Source: Hirudo medicinalis (taxonomy: Eukaryota > Annelida > Clitellata > Hirudinida > Hirudinidae). From it: a stretch of 64,000 nucleotides of DNA. Position 1 is the first letter of the stretch. Every line of letters starts with the position of its first letter. Made by a program: the position numbers and the translations under genes. The stretch covers positions 692,637 through 756,636 of the forward strand of contig MPNW01000048.1 in the NCBI GenBank assembly GCA_011800805.1. The letters run 5' to 3'. The notes beneath the pieces were generated by a model, which worked only from the letters and a program-made list of their open reading frames with translations, was not told the origin of the DNA and searched no databases. Shown in pieces: positions 22,375 through 33,234 of the stretch.

Positions 22375-24930
22375 ATTATTAATTATTGTTATTATCATTT
22401 TACTTCATGAACTTTAACTAATTTTGACATTGTAGAACCATTAACAAAATGCGTTACAACAGCCACTGATGGCTGCATTTGTTCTGCTTAGAAAGTCGTA
22501 AAGAACAGGATCCATCAGGACATTGTCGCCAAATAAGAGAATGCGATAATCTAAAACTCGATAATCTTTTCCTTCAACGCCATCTTTTGACAGATTGCAT
22601 CATTATTGCGCCACAATAATTGCTTGGATTCGAGTCTAAGAGGATGCTCAGAATTGTTGACCAAATTGATAGAGTTTCAAATTGAATAAAAAAAAAGTTT
22701 TGCAAATTATTTTAAATTTATTATAAATAAAATGAAGTAGCCTTTCAATTCGCTATTCTTTCATATTTTCTTAACGATGAGACTCGATGTTTTATTTCTC
22801 CGAATTTAAAACATGGATATGACGTAATTTAAAACATGGCAGTCACGCAAAACGTATCAAGAAGCAGCAAAAGAAAACCAAATTCAATCGGTGAATGTTT
22901 GAAAATCCTTTGTTAAGAAAGACATGCTTTCATTCATTCATTCCTTCATTCTTTCATTCCTTCATTCTTTCATTCTTTCATCGCTATTGAATGAGAAGAT
23001 GATGACATCACGGAACTTTATGCAGTGCCAAAGACTTTTCTGCATACAATCTTATTTCCATACCTTGATCACGAAGATGAACCTCGAGAAGCCAACAAAG
23101 TTCAAAGTTCGAATCCTTGGATGATAAATCATCTGTAAATTAATAAATAGTTTAAATGATAATTAAACTTCATAAATAATTTAATAAACTTTTAAATAAT
23201 TTTTTAAATTTAATTAATATTTAAATTTCAATTAATAATTATCATTACGACCTAATATAATAATTATTATTATAATATTATAATTATTGTTTTGACCTCT
23301 TATAATTATTTTTATGACCTAGTATTAAGGACGCACTTAACTGAACTTACGCAGTGAGAACGTGACAGAAAGAATGTCGATGATTTTCCAAAAACCGAAG
23401 AAATTGTATTTATTTGTATTTATTTGTATTTATTTTATCAATTTCACTTCTTGAAAGAAGCACTGCTTCATTCAAGAAATTTGAATGAATTTTCAATCGA
23501 CCGTTTAATTACTCATTTCGTCCGATTTAAGAAGAATTAATTTTTAAAAAAATTTAATATTTCTAGATAAACGTATTTATTGTGGATGAAATGTATTTTT
23601 AACTAATGGGAACAGTTGCAACATTTGCATCATCGTTTGACTCTAAATCCTCGCTGACTTAGAGCTGATGTCGGGCCAATTATTTATTATTATTACTTAT
23701 AATTATTTAGTCATTTGTTGAATAATTTTAATAATTGTTATGCTTCATATCTCAAGACCACTGAACAAAATTGAATTTAAACCCCAAAATGTGTGAAATT
23801 CGAATAACTGCAAATAACTCTTTTGATTTTCCATTCTAAGAAAATGCGAAAATTTTGATTTTTAAAAATCTAATAAAACTCTGCAATTATTCTACAATTC
23901 TCAACGAATTCATCCATTCACGCTATAATTCATGATCGCATAAAAATATCATAAATATCATGAACATCTCGACAGGTTTAAGAAATGAATTCAAGATTGG
24001 AGCACATTTAACGACCTTCTCGACGCTTGGAAATTCTAAGGTAACATAATATAATCTAGGAAACCATTTGATTAAATTTGCTTTTAAAAATTATAAATTT
24101 GCAAATAAAAAAAGAATTAATTTAAACACACGAAAGTTTATATTGCATGGCAGGCATAAGTGGATAGAAAGTGGTACTAAAGAAGGATTTACTGCGTTTT
24201 CGTAAACAAAATTTAAAATATTTTTAAATCTAAAATTAGATAAAATTCTTGCATTGCATTGGTTAAATCGGACGTAACATTACATCAAATATTCACCATG
24301 CATTAATTAAAATAAAACATTATTATTATAAATTTCACGATATATTTACTTTATTTATTATTAGACATATTTCTAAAACAACATCAAGATACATATTCAT
24401 TCAACATTCATGAACATTCAGTTCATTACTTTATAAAACATTGAGTTTGACAGCGACTCTCAAAGTCGGATGGCTTTCCAGTTGAAAGTTTCATTGAAAG
24501 AATGAAATCCATTAAAAACTTTGGGACTCCAAGTGAATGGAAAGAATTTATTTCAACAAACCTTCCTATCCCTGGTCGCATACAAACTTCTGCTTAACGT
24601 CCAAAGATGGCTGAATTCTACTCGAATTCATGTTCACTTGAAAGATTCAAATACGTTTTCAATGTTCTTGACTTGGAAATAACGTGACGAGGATTTTCTG
24701 AATGTAATTAATTCGTTTGAAATTGGATGGATGAGGTTGAGTCATATTAATAGGACGTTTAATGTTATTAGACTGTAATTATTTGTTAATTATTAATTAT
24801 TATTGTTTAATAATTAATAATATTTGTTAATATAATATTAAAGTGTTGATAAGATGGCTCCATTTAACATGGTAAAGTTAATAAGATTTTGAGTTAATAA
24901 ATTACTGGACAAACGGATAAATAATGAATT
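22375..24930. other. Non-coding stretch
   Basis: Contains an ATTCATTCATTCCTTCATTC run (22930-22985) and A/T homopolymer-rich DNA; nothing coding is supported. Confidence 0.5.
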
Positions 24931-24933
24931 GCA

Positions 24934-24934
<1 letters not shown>

Positions 24935-24970
<36 letters not shown>

Positions 24971-26390
24971 ATTAGTTATTATTATTACTTATTACATCAA
25001 TTAATTTATTATTGAGCCACTGAATAATGAAAATATTTACTCTGACCTCAAGGAATGACTTTGAAGTCGAGATTAATGAGGTGTTTCCATATTGTCATTC
25101 CGTCCATCATCCATCGTCTTCATCGTCGTCGTCGTCTTCGTCAGGAGAACGTATGCTTTGCTTCATAAAGCCATCCATCAAGTGCTCTTCAATGCGAGAT
25201 CTCACGACAGGAATGAAAGTTATGTGAGATCATCATCAACGTCATCACCAATGCCACAACAACTGCCATAATTATCACTTATCATCATCATCATCATCGT
25301 CGACATCGTCATCGTCATCGTCATCGTCATCATCATCATCATCATCATCATCATCGGCATCATCACTGCCATCAAATGTCATTATCATCATATTCGTAAG
25401 GGCCTAAGATCTCTCTAATAATTTCCGACATGTCCTGGGGAATACCAGGTGCGTTTGTGTAATATTATGAAATTCCTGGCCATCATTTTCAACACTCAGG
25501 TGAACACGTCACTCCCTTCTTGACCCGAAACGACGTGTGAATTTCATTTCTTTTGACCTTATTTTTAATGCACAAACATTCACAATATCCGTATTATTAG
25601 GAACATTTATTTATAATAAATTTACATTTAAATCCAATCTTTAATTCTCCAGACTGGAATCTCGACATATTTGGAATGGGAAGGAGTTAGGAAGACTGAA
25701 TGAACTAAACTGAACAATAACAATAATAATTTTGTTGTGATCGTGATTATTATTATTTTTTATTTTTGTTTATTTTTTTCTCGGCTTCACAACCGTAAAA
25801 ATCATGCAACATCGTCCACTCGAAATAAAAGTAATTAAGGACCTGAATACTGATTTTATTTCAGAGTTTTTCTAGGATTTGTGGAAAAATGTGTTTATTC
25901 CTTGTCGAATGAATTTTCAATTCTCACCGCTGAATAGAAATGCGAGCTTTCGATAAAAAACGTGTTGTTCCTTTTCACCATTCATCCTGCACTCGTAAAA
26001 GCAATTATGAACCTAATTCACTTGAGAATTTTTATTGAAATTGTTTTTACGGTTCACTAAATCGAACATCAATTGATAACTTGATCCATCTTCCACTTAA
26101 TAAACGGAATGGCATCAATTTATTTATTTGGGGATTAATAATCAGGAAATTAATTAATTAGTCCTCATTTATTGACAAAAAAGAAGTCTCCTGAAGATGA
26201 AAGGCAACAAGTGCACAAGCACTTTTAAACTTCTAAACAACTACAATTTAGTAGCTTTTATAGTTGTTTTTTGATTCATCGCTTGACGATGACGATAGCG
26301 GTGACGATGACGATGATGACGACGACGACGATGATGCTGAGGCTGATGATGGTGATGTTGATGATGGTGATGATGACGCACAAGAACCTG
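24935..26390. repeat. Three trinucleotide microsatellites
   Basis: (ATT)n at 24937-24975, (ATC/GTC)n at 25280-25360 and (GACGAT)n/(GATGATGGT)n at 26284-26378. The DNA between them shows no recognisable gene. Confidence 0.85.
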
Positions 26391-26819
26391 CTTCTCGTTC
26401 CTGACTCATTTCGTTCATGCTCCTCACATATTGCACGTGACCTACATTCTCTACTCTCGTTGGTTAAATGATTCTTCCGCAATTAAGGTGCACAATCAAA
26501 AATTATTAAAGTAATTATGAGATTGTAATTATAGATTACATTAAAGTAATTAAGATTTTGTAATTATAGATTGCATTAAAATAATTAATAAAAAAGTTAT
26601 TACAGATTACATTGTTTCCATAAAGTCCGCCTTCTAACTATGAAGTTGTTAGACCAAATCTTTATTTTTATTTTTTCACTTTTATTTCTTGGAAATATTT
26701 AAAAGTGCATTAAATAGTGAAAATGAAATTATGGATACTTAATAAAAATGTAATTCCAATCGGTGACGAGACAAGATGGATTTAATTAAGAATAGCGTGA
26801 GAATTTGCAGCAAAATGTC

Positions 26820-26960
26820 GAACATCTCCGGGACACAAAACATAACATCAATTCACAGTGGTTTAAGAGGATTAATACTTGTAGTGGTAATACTAAGACA
26901 AATCACAGCTCATAACATAACATTAATTCATAGTGGTTTAAGAAGACTAATTAATGTCTA
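26820..26960. repeat. Imperfect direct duplication of about 70 bp
   Basis: The block CATAACATCAATTCACAGTG then GTTTAAGAGGATTAAT recurs about 85 bases on as CATAACATTAATTCATAGTG then GTTTAAGAAGACTAAT. It creates an open frame that I judge to be chance. Confidence 0.7.
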
Positions 26961-27127
26961 TGTGATAAATCACTCCTTTTTAATTCAATATCCCAATTTC
27001 GATGGTCCTATTTTAAATAGTTCCATCGAATCCAAATATAATGTCTCCTTATCAAGCTTCTTCCTTAGATTAACTACTCTCGTAGTAATCTGAATTAATT
27101 ATTCTTCAGAGTACCCGTTGCTTTCCT

Positions 27128-27660
27128 ACACATTCTTACATTCATACATTCTTACATTCATACATTCTTACATTCATACATTCTTACATTCATACATTCT
27201 TACATTCATACATTCTTACATTCATACATTCTTACATTCTTACATTCATTTCTCCCCCATTGATTACGATTACAGCTCTCTCCCATTACTTCTTTCAATT
27301 TGTCAAATGATTTGCACTCTAACCCTCTGGAATTGTAGGCCCATTGGATAATCATTTTCACAAGTTAGCANATGGATGGATGGATGGTGAATGAATGAAT
27401 GGATGGAAAGATGGATGAATGAATGAATGGATGGATGGATAGATGTATGGATAGATGGGTGGATGAATGAATGAATGGAAAAAGTCCAAAAGCCTTTTGG
27501 ATGTGTTCTGTAAAAGCAGGAAGTGTGCGCTTCATCAATGATCGGATTATCGATCGGATGTTGATCTTCAGAGGTCGAGAGAGAGTGAGTGAGAGGTTGA
27601 GAGAGAGAGTGAGTGAGAGAGTGAGAGAGAGCTGAGAGAAGGGGGGGTGGTTTAATTGGC
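27128..27660. repeat. 8-bp (TACATTCW)n array and GGAT/GAGA simple repeats
   Basis: 27128-27245 is built from TACATTCT and TACATTCA units. 27372-27480 is GGATGGAT/GAATGAAT-type. 27580-27635 is GAGAGTGAGTGAGAG-type. One N at 27371. Confidence 0.9.
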
Positions 27661-28059
27661 AACGCCTGTCAGTGCCATGTCTGTTTTTTGTTGTTGTTTT
27701 CGGATTACAGTTTGATCTAGTAATTAATTATTAATTATACGTTATTATTATATTATTATTATAATATTATTAGTATTATAATTATAATTATTATTATTAT
27801 ATTATTGTTGTTGTTGTTGTTATTATTATTACTATTATTTTTTTGTCTCCCAAGTTGACGTCAGCTTCTACTACGACTGTAACAGCAGGTCAATTATGCT
27901 TGAACTCAGCAATATGGACGTCATGACATGATGTCATGAAGTGATGTCATGGAGTGATCATGGAATTTTCTTAAAATTTAAAAATTGTAAATTGGTCATG
28001 TCATGTACTATTTTGAAACTGCACGTACAACGGTACTAAACTCTACTTGTACTTGTACT

Positions 28060-28425
28060 GTATCCTGTAAAACACTCTGTACTATATTGTATCCACATGT
28101 GTTGTACTACAGTGAATTTTACAGTCTACTCGTACTTCAGTACAGTTGTACTGGCATCTAGCTGTACTGCAGTACAACTGTGCTGCCAACTGACTGTACT
28201 GCCACCTAACTGCACCGCAGTACAACTGTAATACCCTCTACTCGTACTGCAATATACCTGTATTACCCTATACTCGTATTGTGATACACCTATATTACCC
28301 TCTACTCATGCTGCAATACAACTACTCTACCTCTACTCGTACTACAGTACAATTTTAACACCCTCTACTCCTACTACAATACAACTGTACTACCCTCTAC
28401 TCGTACTGCATCAATGTATCCTCCT
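28060..28425. repeat. Degenerate tandem array built on GTACTGCAGTAC
   Basis: Successive units of about 30-38 bp with the consensus CTCTACTCGTACTGCAGTAC followed by AACTGTACTACC; at least nine diverged copies. The core is palindromic around the TACTGCAGTA centre. Confidence 0.75.
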
Positions 28426-28654
28426 GCATATCTGCTCTACGTGCGAAGACCTTATAGCGCTCTTAAGATGAGGATGATCCTCCATCATCAGCAGTCACCG
28501 ACTCTGGGAACATTCTGATCGTACCTCCATCTGGTGAACGTCTCCGATCAAAGGCACGAGGGACTCGTCGGAATTTTTTTTTTTTTCATGCTGGATTTTG
28601 TAATAAAAAATTTCCTTCCGTTTGAATGCTTATTTATTTTTTGTGTGTTTCAAA

Positions 28655-28678
28655 TCATCGTCGTCGTCGTCGTTATCA

Positions 28679-28713
<35 letters not shown>

Positions 28714-28835
28714 ATCATCATCATCATCATTCTCCTCCTCTTCAACGTATTGGTCGTCATCGTCATCACCGTCGTCATCGCCATCGTCATCATCACCATA
28801 GGCGTTATTGTTATCGTCATCTTCTTCTTCCTTGT
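28655..28835. repeat. (TCG/TCA)n microsatellite
   Basis: Interrupted trinucleotide run; frames through it are poly-Asp, poly-His or poly-Val/Ile artefacts. Confidence 0.9.
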
Positions 28836-28960
28836 CGTCTTCATGAAACGTTGAAATCATGAAAAAGAAAGTGGGGTGGGCTATCTTTTTATCGTTGCTT
28901 GGGAGCCGAATGTCTCCTATGACTTTAAGTAATGATGATAGCTTCTTCTCCATCTTCCTC

Positions 28961-29604
28961 NNNNNNNNNNNNNNNNNNNNNNNNNNNNNNNNNNNNNNNN
29001 NNNNNNNNNNNNNNNNNNNNNNNNNNNNNNNNNNNNNNNNNNNNNNNNNNNNNNNNNNNNNNNNNNNNNNNNNNNNNNNNNNNNNNNNNNNNNNNNNNNN
29101 NNNNNNNNNNNNNNNNNNNNNNNNNNNNNNNNNNNNNNNNNNNNNNNNNNNNNNNNNNNNNNNNNNNNNNNNNNNNNNNNNNNNNNNNNNNNNNNNNNNN
29201 NNNNNNNNNNNNNNNNNNNNNNNNNNNNNNNNNNNNNNNNNNNNNNNNNNNNNNNNNNNNNNNNNNNNNNNNNNNNNNNNNNNNNNNNNNNNNNNNNNNN
29301 NNNNNNNNNNNNNNNNNNNNNNNNNNNNNNNNNNNNNNNNNNNNNNNNNNNNNNNNNNNNNNNNNNNNNNNNNNNNNNNNNNNNNNNNNNNNNNNNNNNN
29401 NNNNNNNNNNNNNNNNNNNNNNNNNNNNNNNNNNNNNNNNNNNNNNNNNNNNNNNNNNNNNNNNNNNNNNNNNNNNNNNNNNNNNNNNNNNNNNNNNNNN
29501 NNNNNNNNNNNNNNNNNNNNNNNNNNNNNNNNNNNNNNNNNNNNNNNNNNNNNNNNNNNNNNNNNNNNNNNNNNNNNNNNNNNNNNNNNNNNNNNNNNNN
29601 NNNN
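28961..29604. other. Assembly gap
   Basis: Run of 644 Ns, immediately followed by the large 8-bp repeat array, which probably caused the gap. Confidence 0.99.
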
Positions 29605-30310
29605 TACATTCTTACATTCTTACATTCTTACATTCTTACATTCTTACATTCATACATTCTTACATTCTTACATTCATACATTCTTACATTCTTACATTCA
29701 TACATTCTTACATTCTTACATTCTTACATTCATACATTCTTACATTCTTACATTCATACATTCTTACATTCATACATTCTTACATTCTTACATTCATACA
29801 TTCTTACATTCTTACATTCATACATTCATACATTCTTACATTCATACATTCTTACATTCTTACATTCTTACATTCATACATTCATACATTCATACATTCT
29901 TACATTCTTACATTCATACATTCTTACATTCTTACATTCATACATTCTTACATTCTTACATTCATACATTCTTACATTCATACATTCTTACATTCATACA
30001 TTCTTACATTCTTACATTCTTACATTCATACATTCTTACATTCTTACATTCTTACATTCATACATTCTTACATTCTTACATTCATACATTCATACATTCT
30101 TACATTCATACATTCTTACATTCTTACATTCATACATTCATACATTCTTACATTCATACATTCTTACATTCTTACATTCTTATTCTTATTCTTCTTCTTC
30201 TTTTTCTTCCTCCTCCTCCCCTTGTTTTTCTTCTTCCTCTTCTTTTTCTTCTTCTTAATCTTCTTCTTCTTCTTCTTCTCCTTCTTCTTCTCCTTCTTGT
30301 TTGTTCTCTA
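29605..30310. repeat. Large 8-bp array (TACATTCT/TACATTCA), then (TTC)n
   Basis: 29605-30180 is about 72 consecutive 8-mers whose last base is T or A. The interleaving is irregular, so the unit is fixed at seven positions and two-state at the eighth. 30181-30300 turns into a CTT/CTCC pyrimidine run. The array continues leftwards into the gap. Confidence 0.95.
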
Positions 30311-30964
30311 GCGCCATCGTCACTCCCTACGTGCGCTAAAATGCTAAAATGGCGCAGGGTGACAGACGCGCGTCTGGATGGTCATGGTGGCTCATCTGCT
30401 GTCCGTCGCCCGGACGGGGATGTGATCGGTCGATCCGTGCGTGTGCGTGTGCATGTGAGCGTGTGTGCGCTCGCGCCCCTCTTAAGGATGTGTTTCGCGC
30501 TTGGAACGTCTTGTTTTGTTTCATCATCCGTTTCTTCTTTCCAGGCTATTTCCAGCCAGTCTTAAATCATTTGCCGAATTAGCCATCGAAATAGGCTACC
30601 AATCCCTATGGCATTGTTTCCGATGATAATGGCCTTCTGTGATGATGACGATGACGATGATCATGGTGGTGGTAGTGGTGATGATGGTGATGATGGTAGT
30701 GGTGGTGGTGATGATGAAGATGTAGCGGGATGTTATGGGTTGTGATGTCATGGGGTGATGTCATGTTGTGGTGACATTAGTTTAATTTGTTTAATTGAAA
30801 TGGTGATGACGACGACACGATGATGATGATGGTGGTGATGATGATTTAAAGACAGCTGTAGGCGGTGATGATGACTACGACGATCCCAGTTGGCAGTAAT
30901 ATGTCTCAATTCAATTGAATTACGAGCGATAAAAACATCAGCATCATTATCATCATCATCATCA

Positions 30965-31002
<38 letters not shown>

Positions 31003-32015
31003 GACAACAACAACAACTGCATTCCCACCACTCCGACGTTTTGTTGTTATTACTATTATTAATGTTGTTGTTGATCTGTTCTTCTTGACTGCCAGTAATT
31101 TTTCCTCGCCTCTCTCCTCCTCCTCCTCAGCATCTCTCCAACGTTTTTGTTCTCAACCAAACCAACACCGCACGAACACAGCCTCCATGAATGTGCGTGC
31201 GTGTGTACGTGTACGTGTACGTTACGTGTGTGTGTGTGTGTGTTTTACTTCACCTCCAGTTTTGTCTCTTTGTGATGTAAAGATTTGTAAAAATAAAAAC
31301 AACTAAGGGAGCGAGTTTCGTGTCTCGTCTGGAAGTTGTTGTCAGTTTCAGAACCAGTCTGGTGACTGACCGACCGCCCAGCAGCGGTCAGGGCCTTGCC
31401 AGAAACCCCCCAAAAACGTGGGGGAGGAATGTAACGGAGGACTGGATTATCTTGCTCCGAAGAATGATTGAAGGATAGTTCTTCGAACGGATGAATCTGT
31501 GTTGTGGAGTTTTTTTTAAAGTTTTTCTCGGCTGATTGCGACCTCCCTGTAACGAGTCAGTGCTGTTGATGTTGTTGTTGCTGCTGGAGTTAGCAGGAAC
31601 GTTTGAGAGAAGAAGGGGTTTGGAAGATTTGAAATCAGCAACTTGGATTCCGTTTCATGCGCGGTCGTCGGTCGTCAGTCGTCAGTCGTCGGTCGTCGGT
31701 CGTTGGTCGTCGGATGCGTCATTTTTAGCGCTCTTGTCGTCCTTAAGATCAAGACGATCGGTAGTCACCAGCTGGCGCTAAGTCGATAGTATTAATGGTA
31801 ACATAATAACAACAACAGCAACAAGAAGAGGCCCTATTAAAACTCAAGCTTTTCTCAGGTGGTCGGAAGCGTGCTGGCTACCTGCATCGAATTATAGGAG
31901 GAATTACAGGTACTCGAACAGGTGGATTTGCAATACAGGTGTTTCAAGTGGAATCCAGAATCGGATCAGAAACGCAAGCACCGCTTAAGCATCGATAACG
32001 TTTGATTTTTACCTC
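30310..32015. other. GC-richer non-coding block upstream of the 32020 gene
   Basis: Contains GTGTGCGTGTGC-type and GATGGTGGT-type repeats (30420-30470, 30640-30860), (ATC/GTC)n at 30940-31003, GTACGTGTACGT then (GT)n near 31200-31240, and a GTCGTCGGTCGTCAG run (31665-31710). GC content is above the window average, which would suit a promoter/5'UTR, but I cannot identify a start site. Confidence 0.4.
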
Positions 32016-32019
32016 CTCA

Positions 32020-32381
32020 ATGACCCGAGGTTTGGGAATAAAATCTGCCATCAAGCTGATGGCTCTTCTCCTCTTGGCGGCGTCTACCGGGGTTTTCTTC
32101 CTGGCCAACTTCCTCGACCAACTGTACTTCCAAGACTCTCTGGCAGTCAAGGACTTGAGGGGCTCTGCCTCTCTGGCGGTCCCTGATCTTTCTACGAGAG
32201 ACGAGGGATCCAGAAGGAGTGCTGGAATGGACGAGAATAGAGAGTTCAGTCTGAAGGTAGCTGCCTTGCTGAGGGAGCTCTCGAACGAAGAAGTGGACAA
32301 AGTGGTGATGGATGACCATTGTGATGAAGGTACTGTGTTTTTTTTGTATCATTTTGTCATATTATATAATGCAATGTAACA

Positions 32382-32469
<88 letters not shown>

Positions 32470-33064
32470 GATGATGATGATGATGACGACGATGACGATG
32501 GTTATGGTGATGATGATGATGATGATGATGATGNGAGTGAGTGAGTGAGTGAGTGAGTGAGTGAGTGAGTGAGTGAGTGAGTGAGTGAGTGAGTGAGTGA
32601 GTGAGTGAGTGAGTGAGTGAGTGAGCGAGCGAGTGAGCGAGCACCAACGAACGAATGAATGAATGAATGAAGGAACGAACGCACGAACTAATGAATGAAT
32701 GACAGACCGTTTGGTTGGAGGAGTGATTGATAGCCAGTTCAATGCTCTTTGTCGACTTTCATGAAGGTAATTATCTCCTCCCTGGATATATATCTCTCAC
32801 GGAAGCAAAGATCGAACTTTTTGGAAGTTCTGATCGCAGGTCTCGGAAAATTTGCAGTTTGCCTAATTTTTTTTACTGAAAATGTCTTTAAAAATACTTT
32901 TTATTCGAAGTGCATGAATGGGCTTGAAAAATGATAAATTCAAGTATTAAAACAAAGCCCTTCATTAAGATCGGAAGCATACGATTATGCTAACAAGTTC
33001 ATTAATTTTCGTATTTGCAGCTCTTCCGGATCGGATCACCTGTCCTTTTCAGCATGCTTCATAA
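32020..33064 (+). CDS. Small secreted or signal-anchored protein, unknown, two exons
   Basis: An ATG at 32020 opens a frame with a basic start and a strong hydrophobic segment (IKLMALLLLAASTGVFFLAN, about residues 10-30), so it has a signal peptide or a type II anchor. The chain is then polar (LRELSNEEVDKVVMDDHCDE). The exon ends at 32329 with donor GTACTG. An acceptor TATTTGCAG gives exon 33021-33064, in phase, adding ALPDRITCPFQHAS and a stop: about 118 residues with two cysteines 11 residues apart. The intron holds the compound microsatellite. Alternatively exon 1 could splice to a distant exon, for example of a Golgi type II enzyme. I do not recognise the family. Confidence 0.45.
32384..32640. 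repeat. Compound microsatellite (GAT)n then (GAGT)n
   Basis: About 50 GAT units (32384-32533), an N at 32534, then about 25 GAGT units (32535-32640) passing into GAATGAATG. It lies in the putative intron of the 32020 gene. Confidence 0.95.
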
Positions 33065-33234
33065 TGCGATCCTTTCGCTGAGTTGTTCCAAATTGTCGCA
33101 TGTTTTCATAGAATATTTTAAGTTTTTGTCGACTGATCGGACAGCAAGAGTTGAATCCTCCAACTTCTTCTTCTTCCAACAATCATTATCATAATCTCAT
33201 AATTATCGTCATCAACTCAAAGCTCAGTCAAACT

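Noticed and set aside
25255..25380. Regular CATCATC spacing that might suggest a CRISPR-like array
   Set aside because: Plain trinucleotide microsatellite with no spacers, in an animal genome.
27303..27662. His/Ser-rich minus frame
   Set aside because: Reading of GGAT/GAAT and GAGT repeats; contains an N.
28859..30565. Long open frame of about 570 codons
   Set aside because: Crosses a 644-base gap of Ns and an 8-bp repeat array whose HSYILTF periodicity is purely repeat-derived.
30336..30582. Cys/Arg-rich frames in the GC-rich block
   Set aside because: Generated by GTGTGCGTGTGCGT-type repeats; no family and no splice context.
33151..33234. Extension of the GPCR frame upstream of 33235
   Set aside because: The first codon at 33151 is TTG. 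The first ATG in frame is 33235, and it begins a signal-peptide-like segment.
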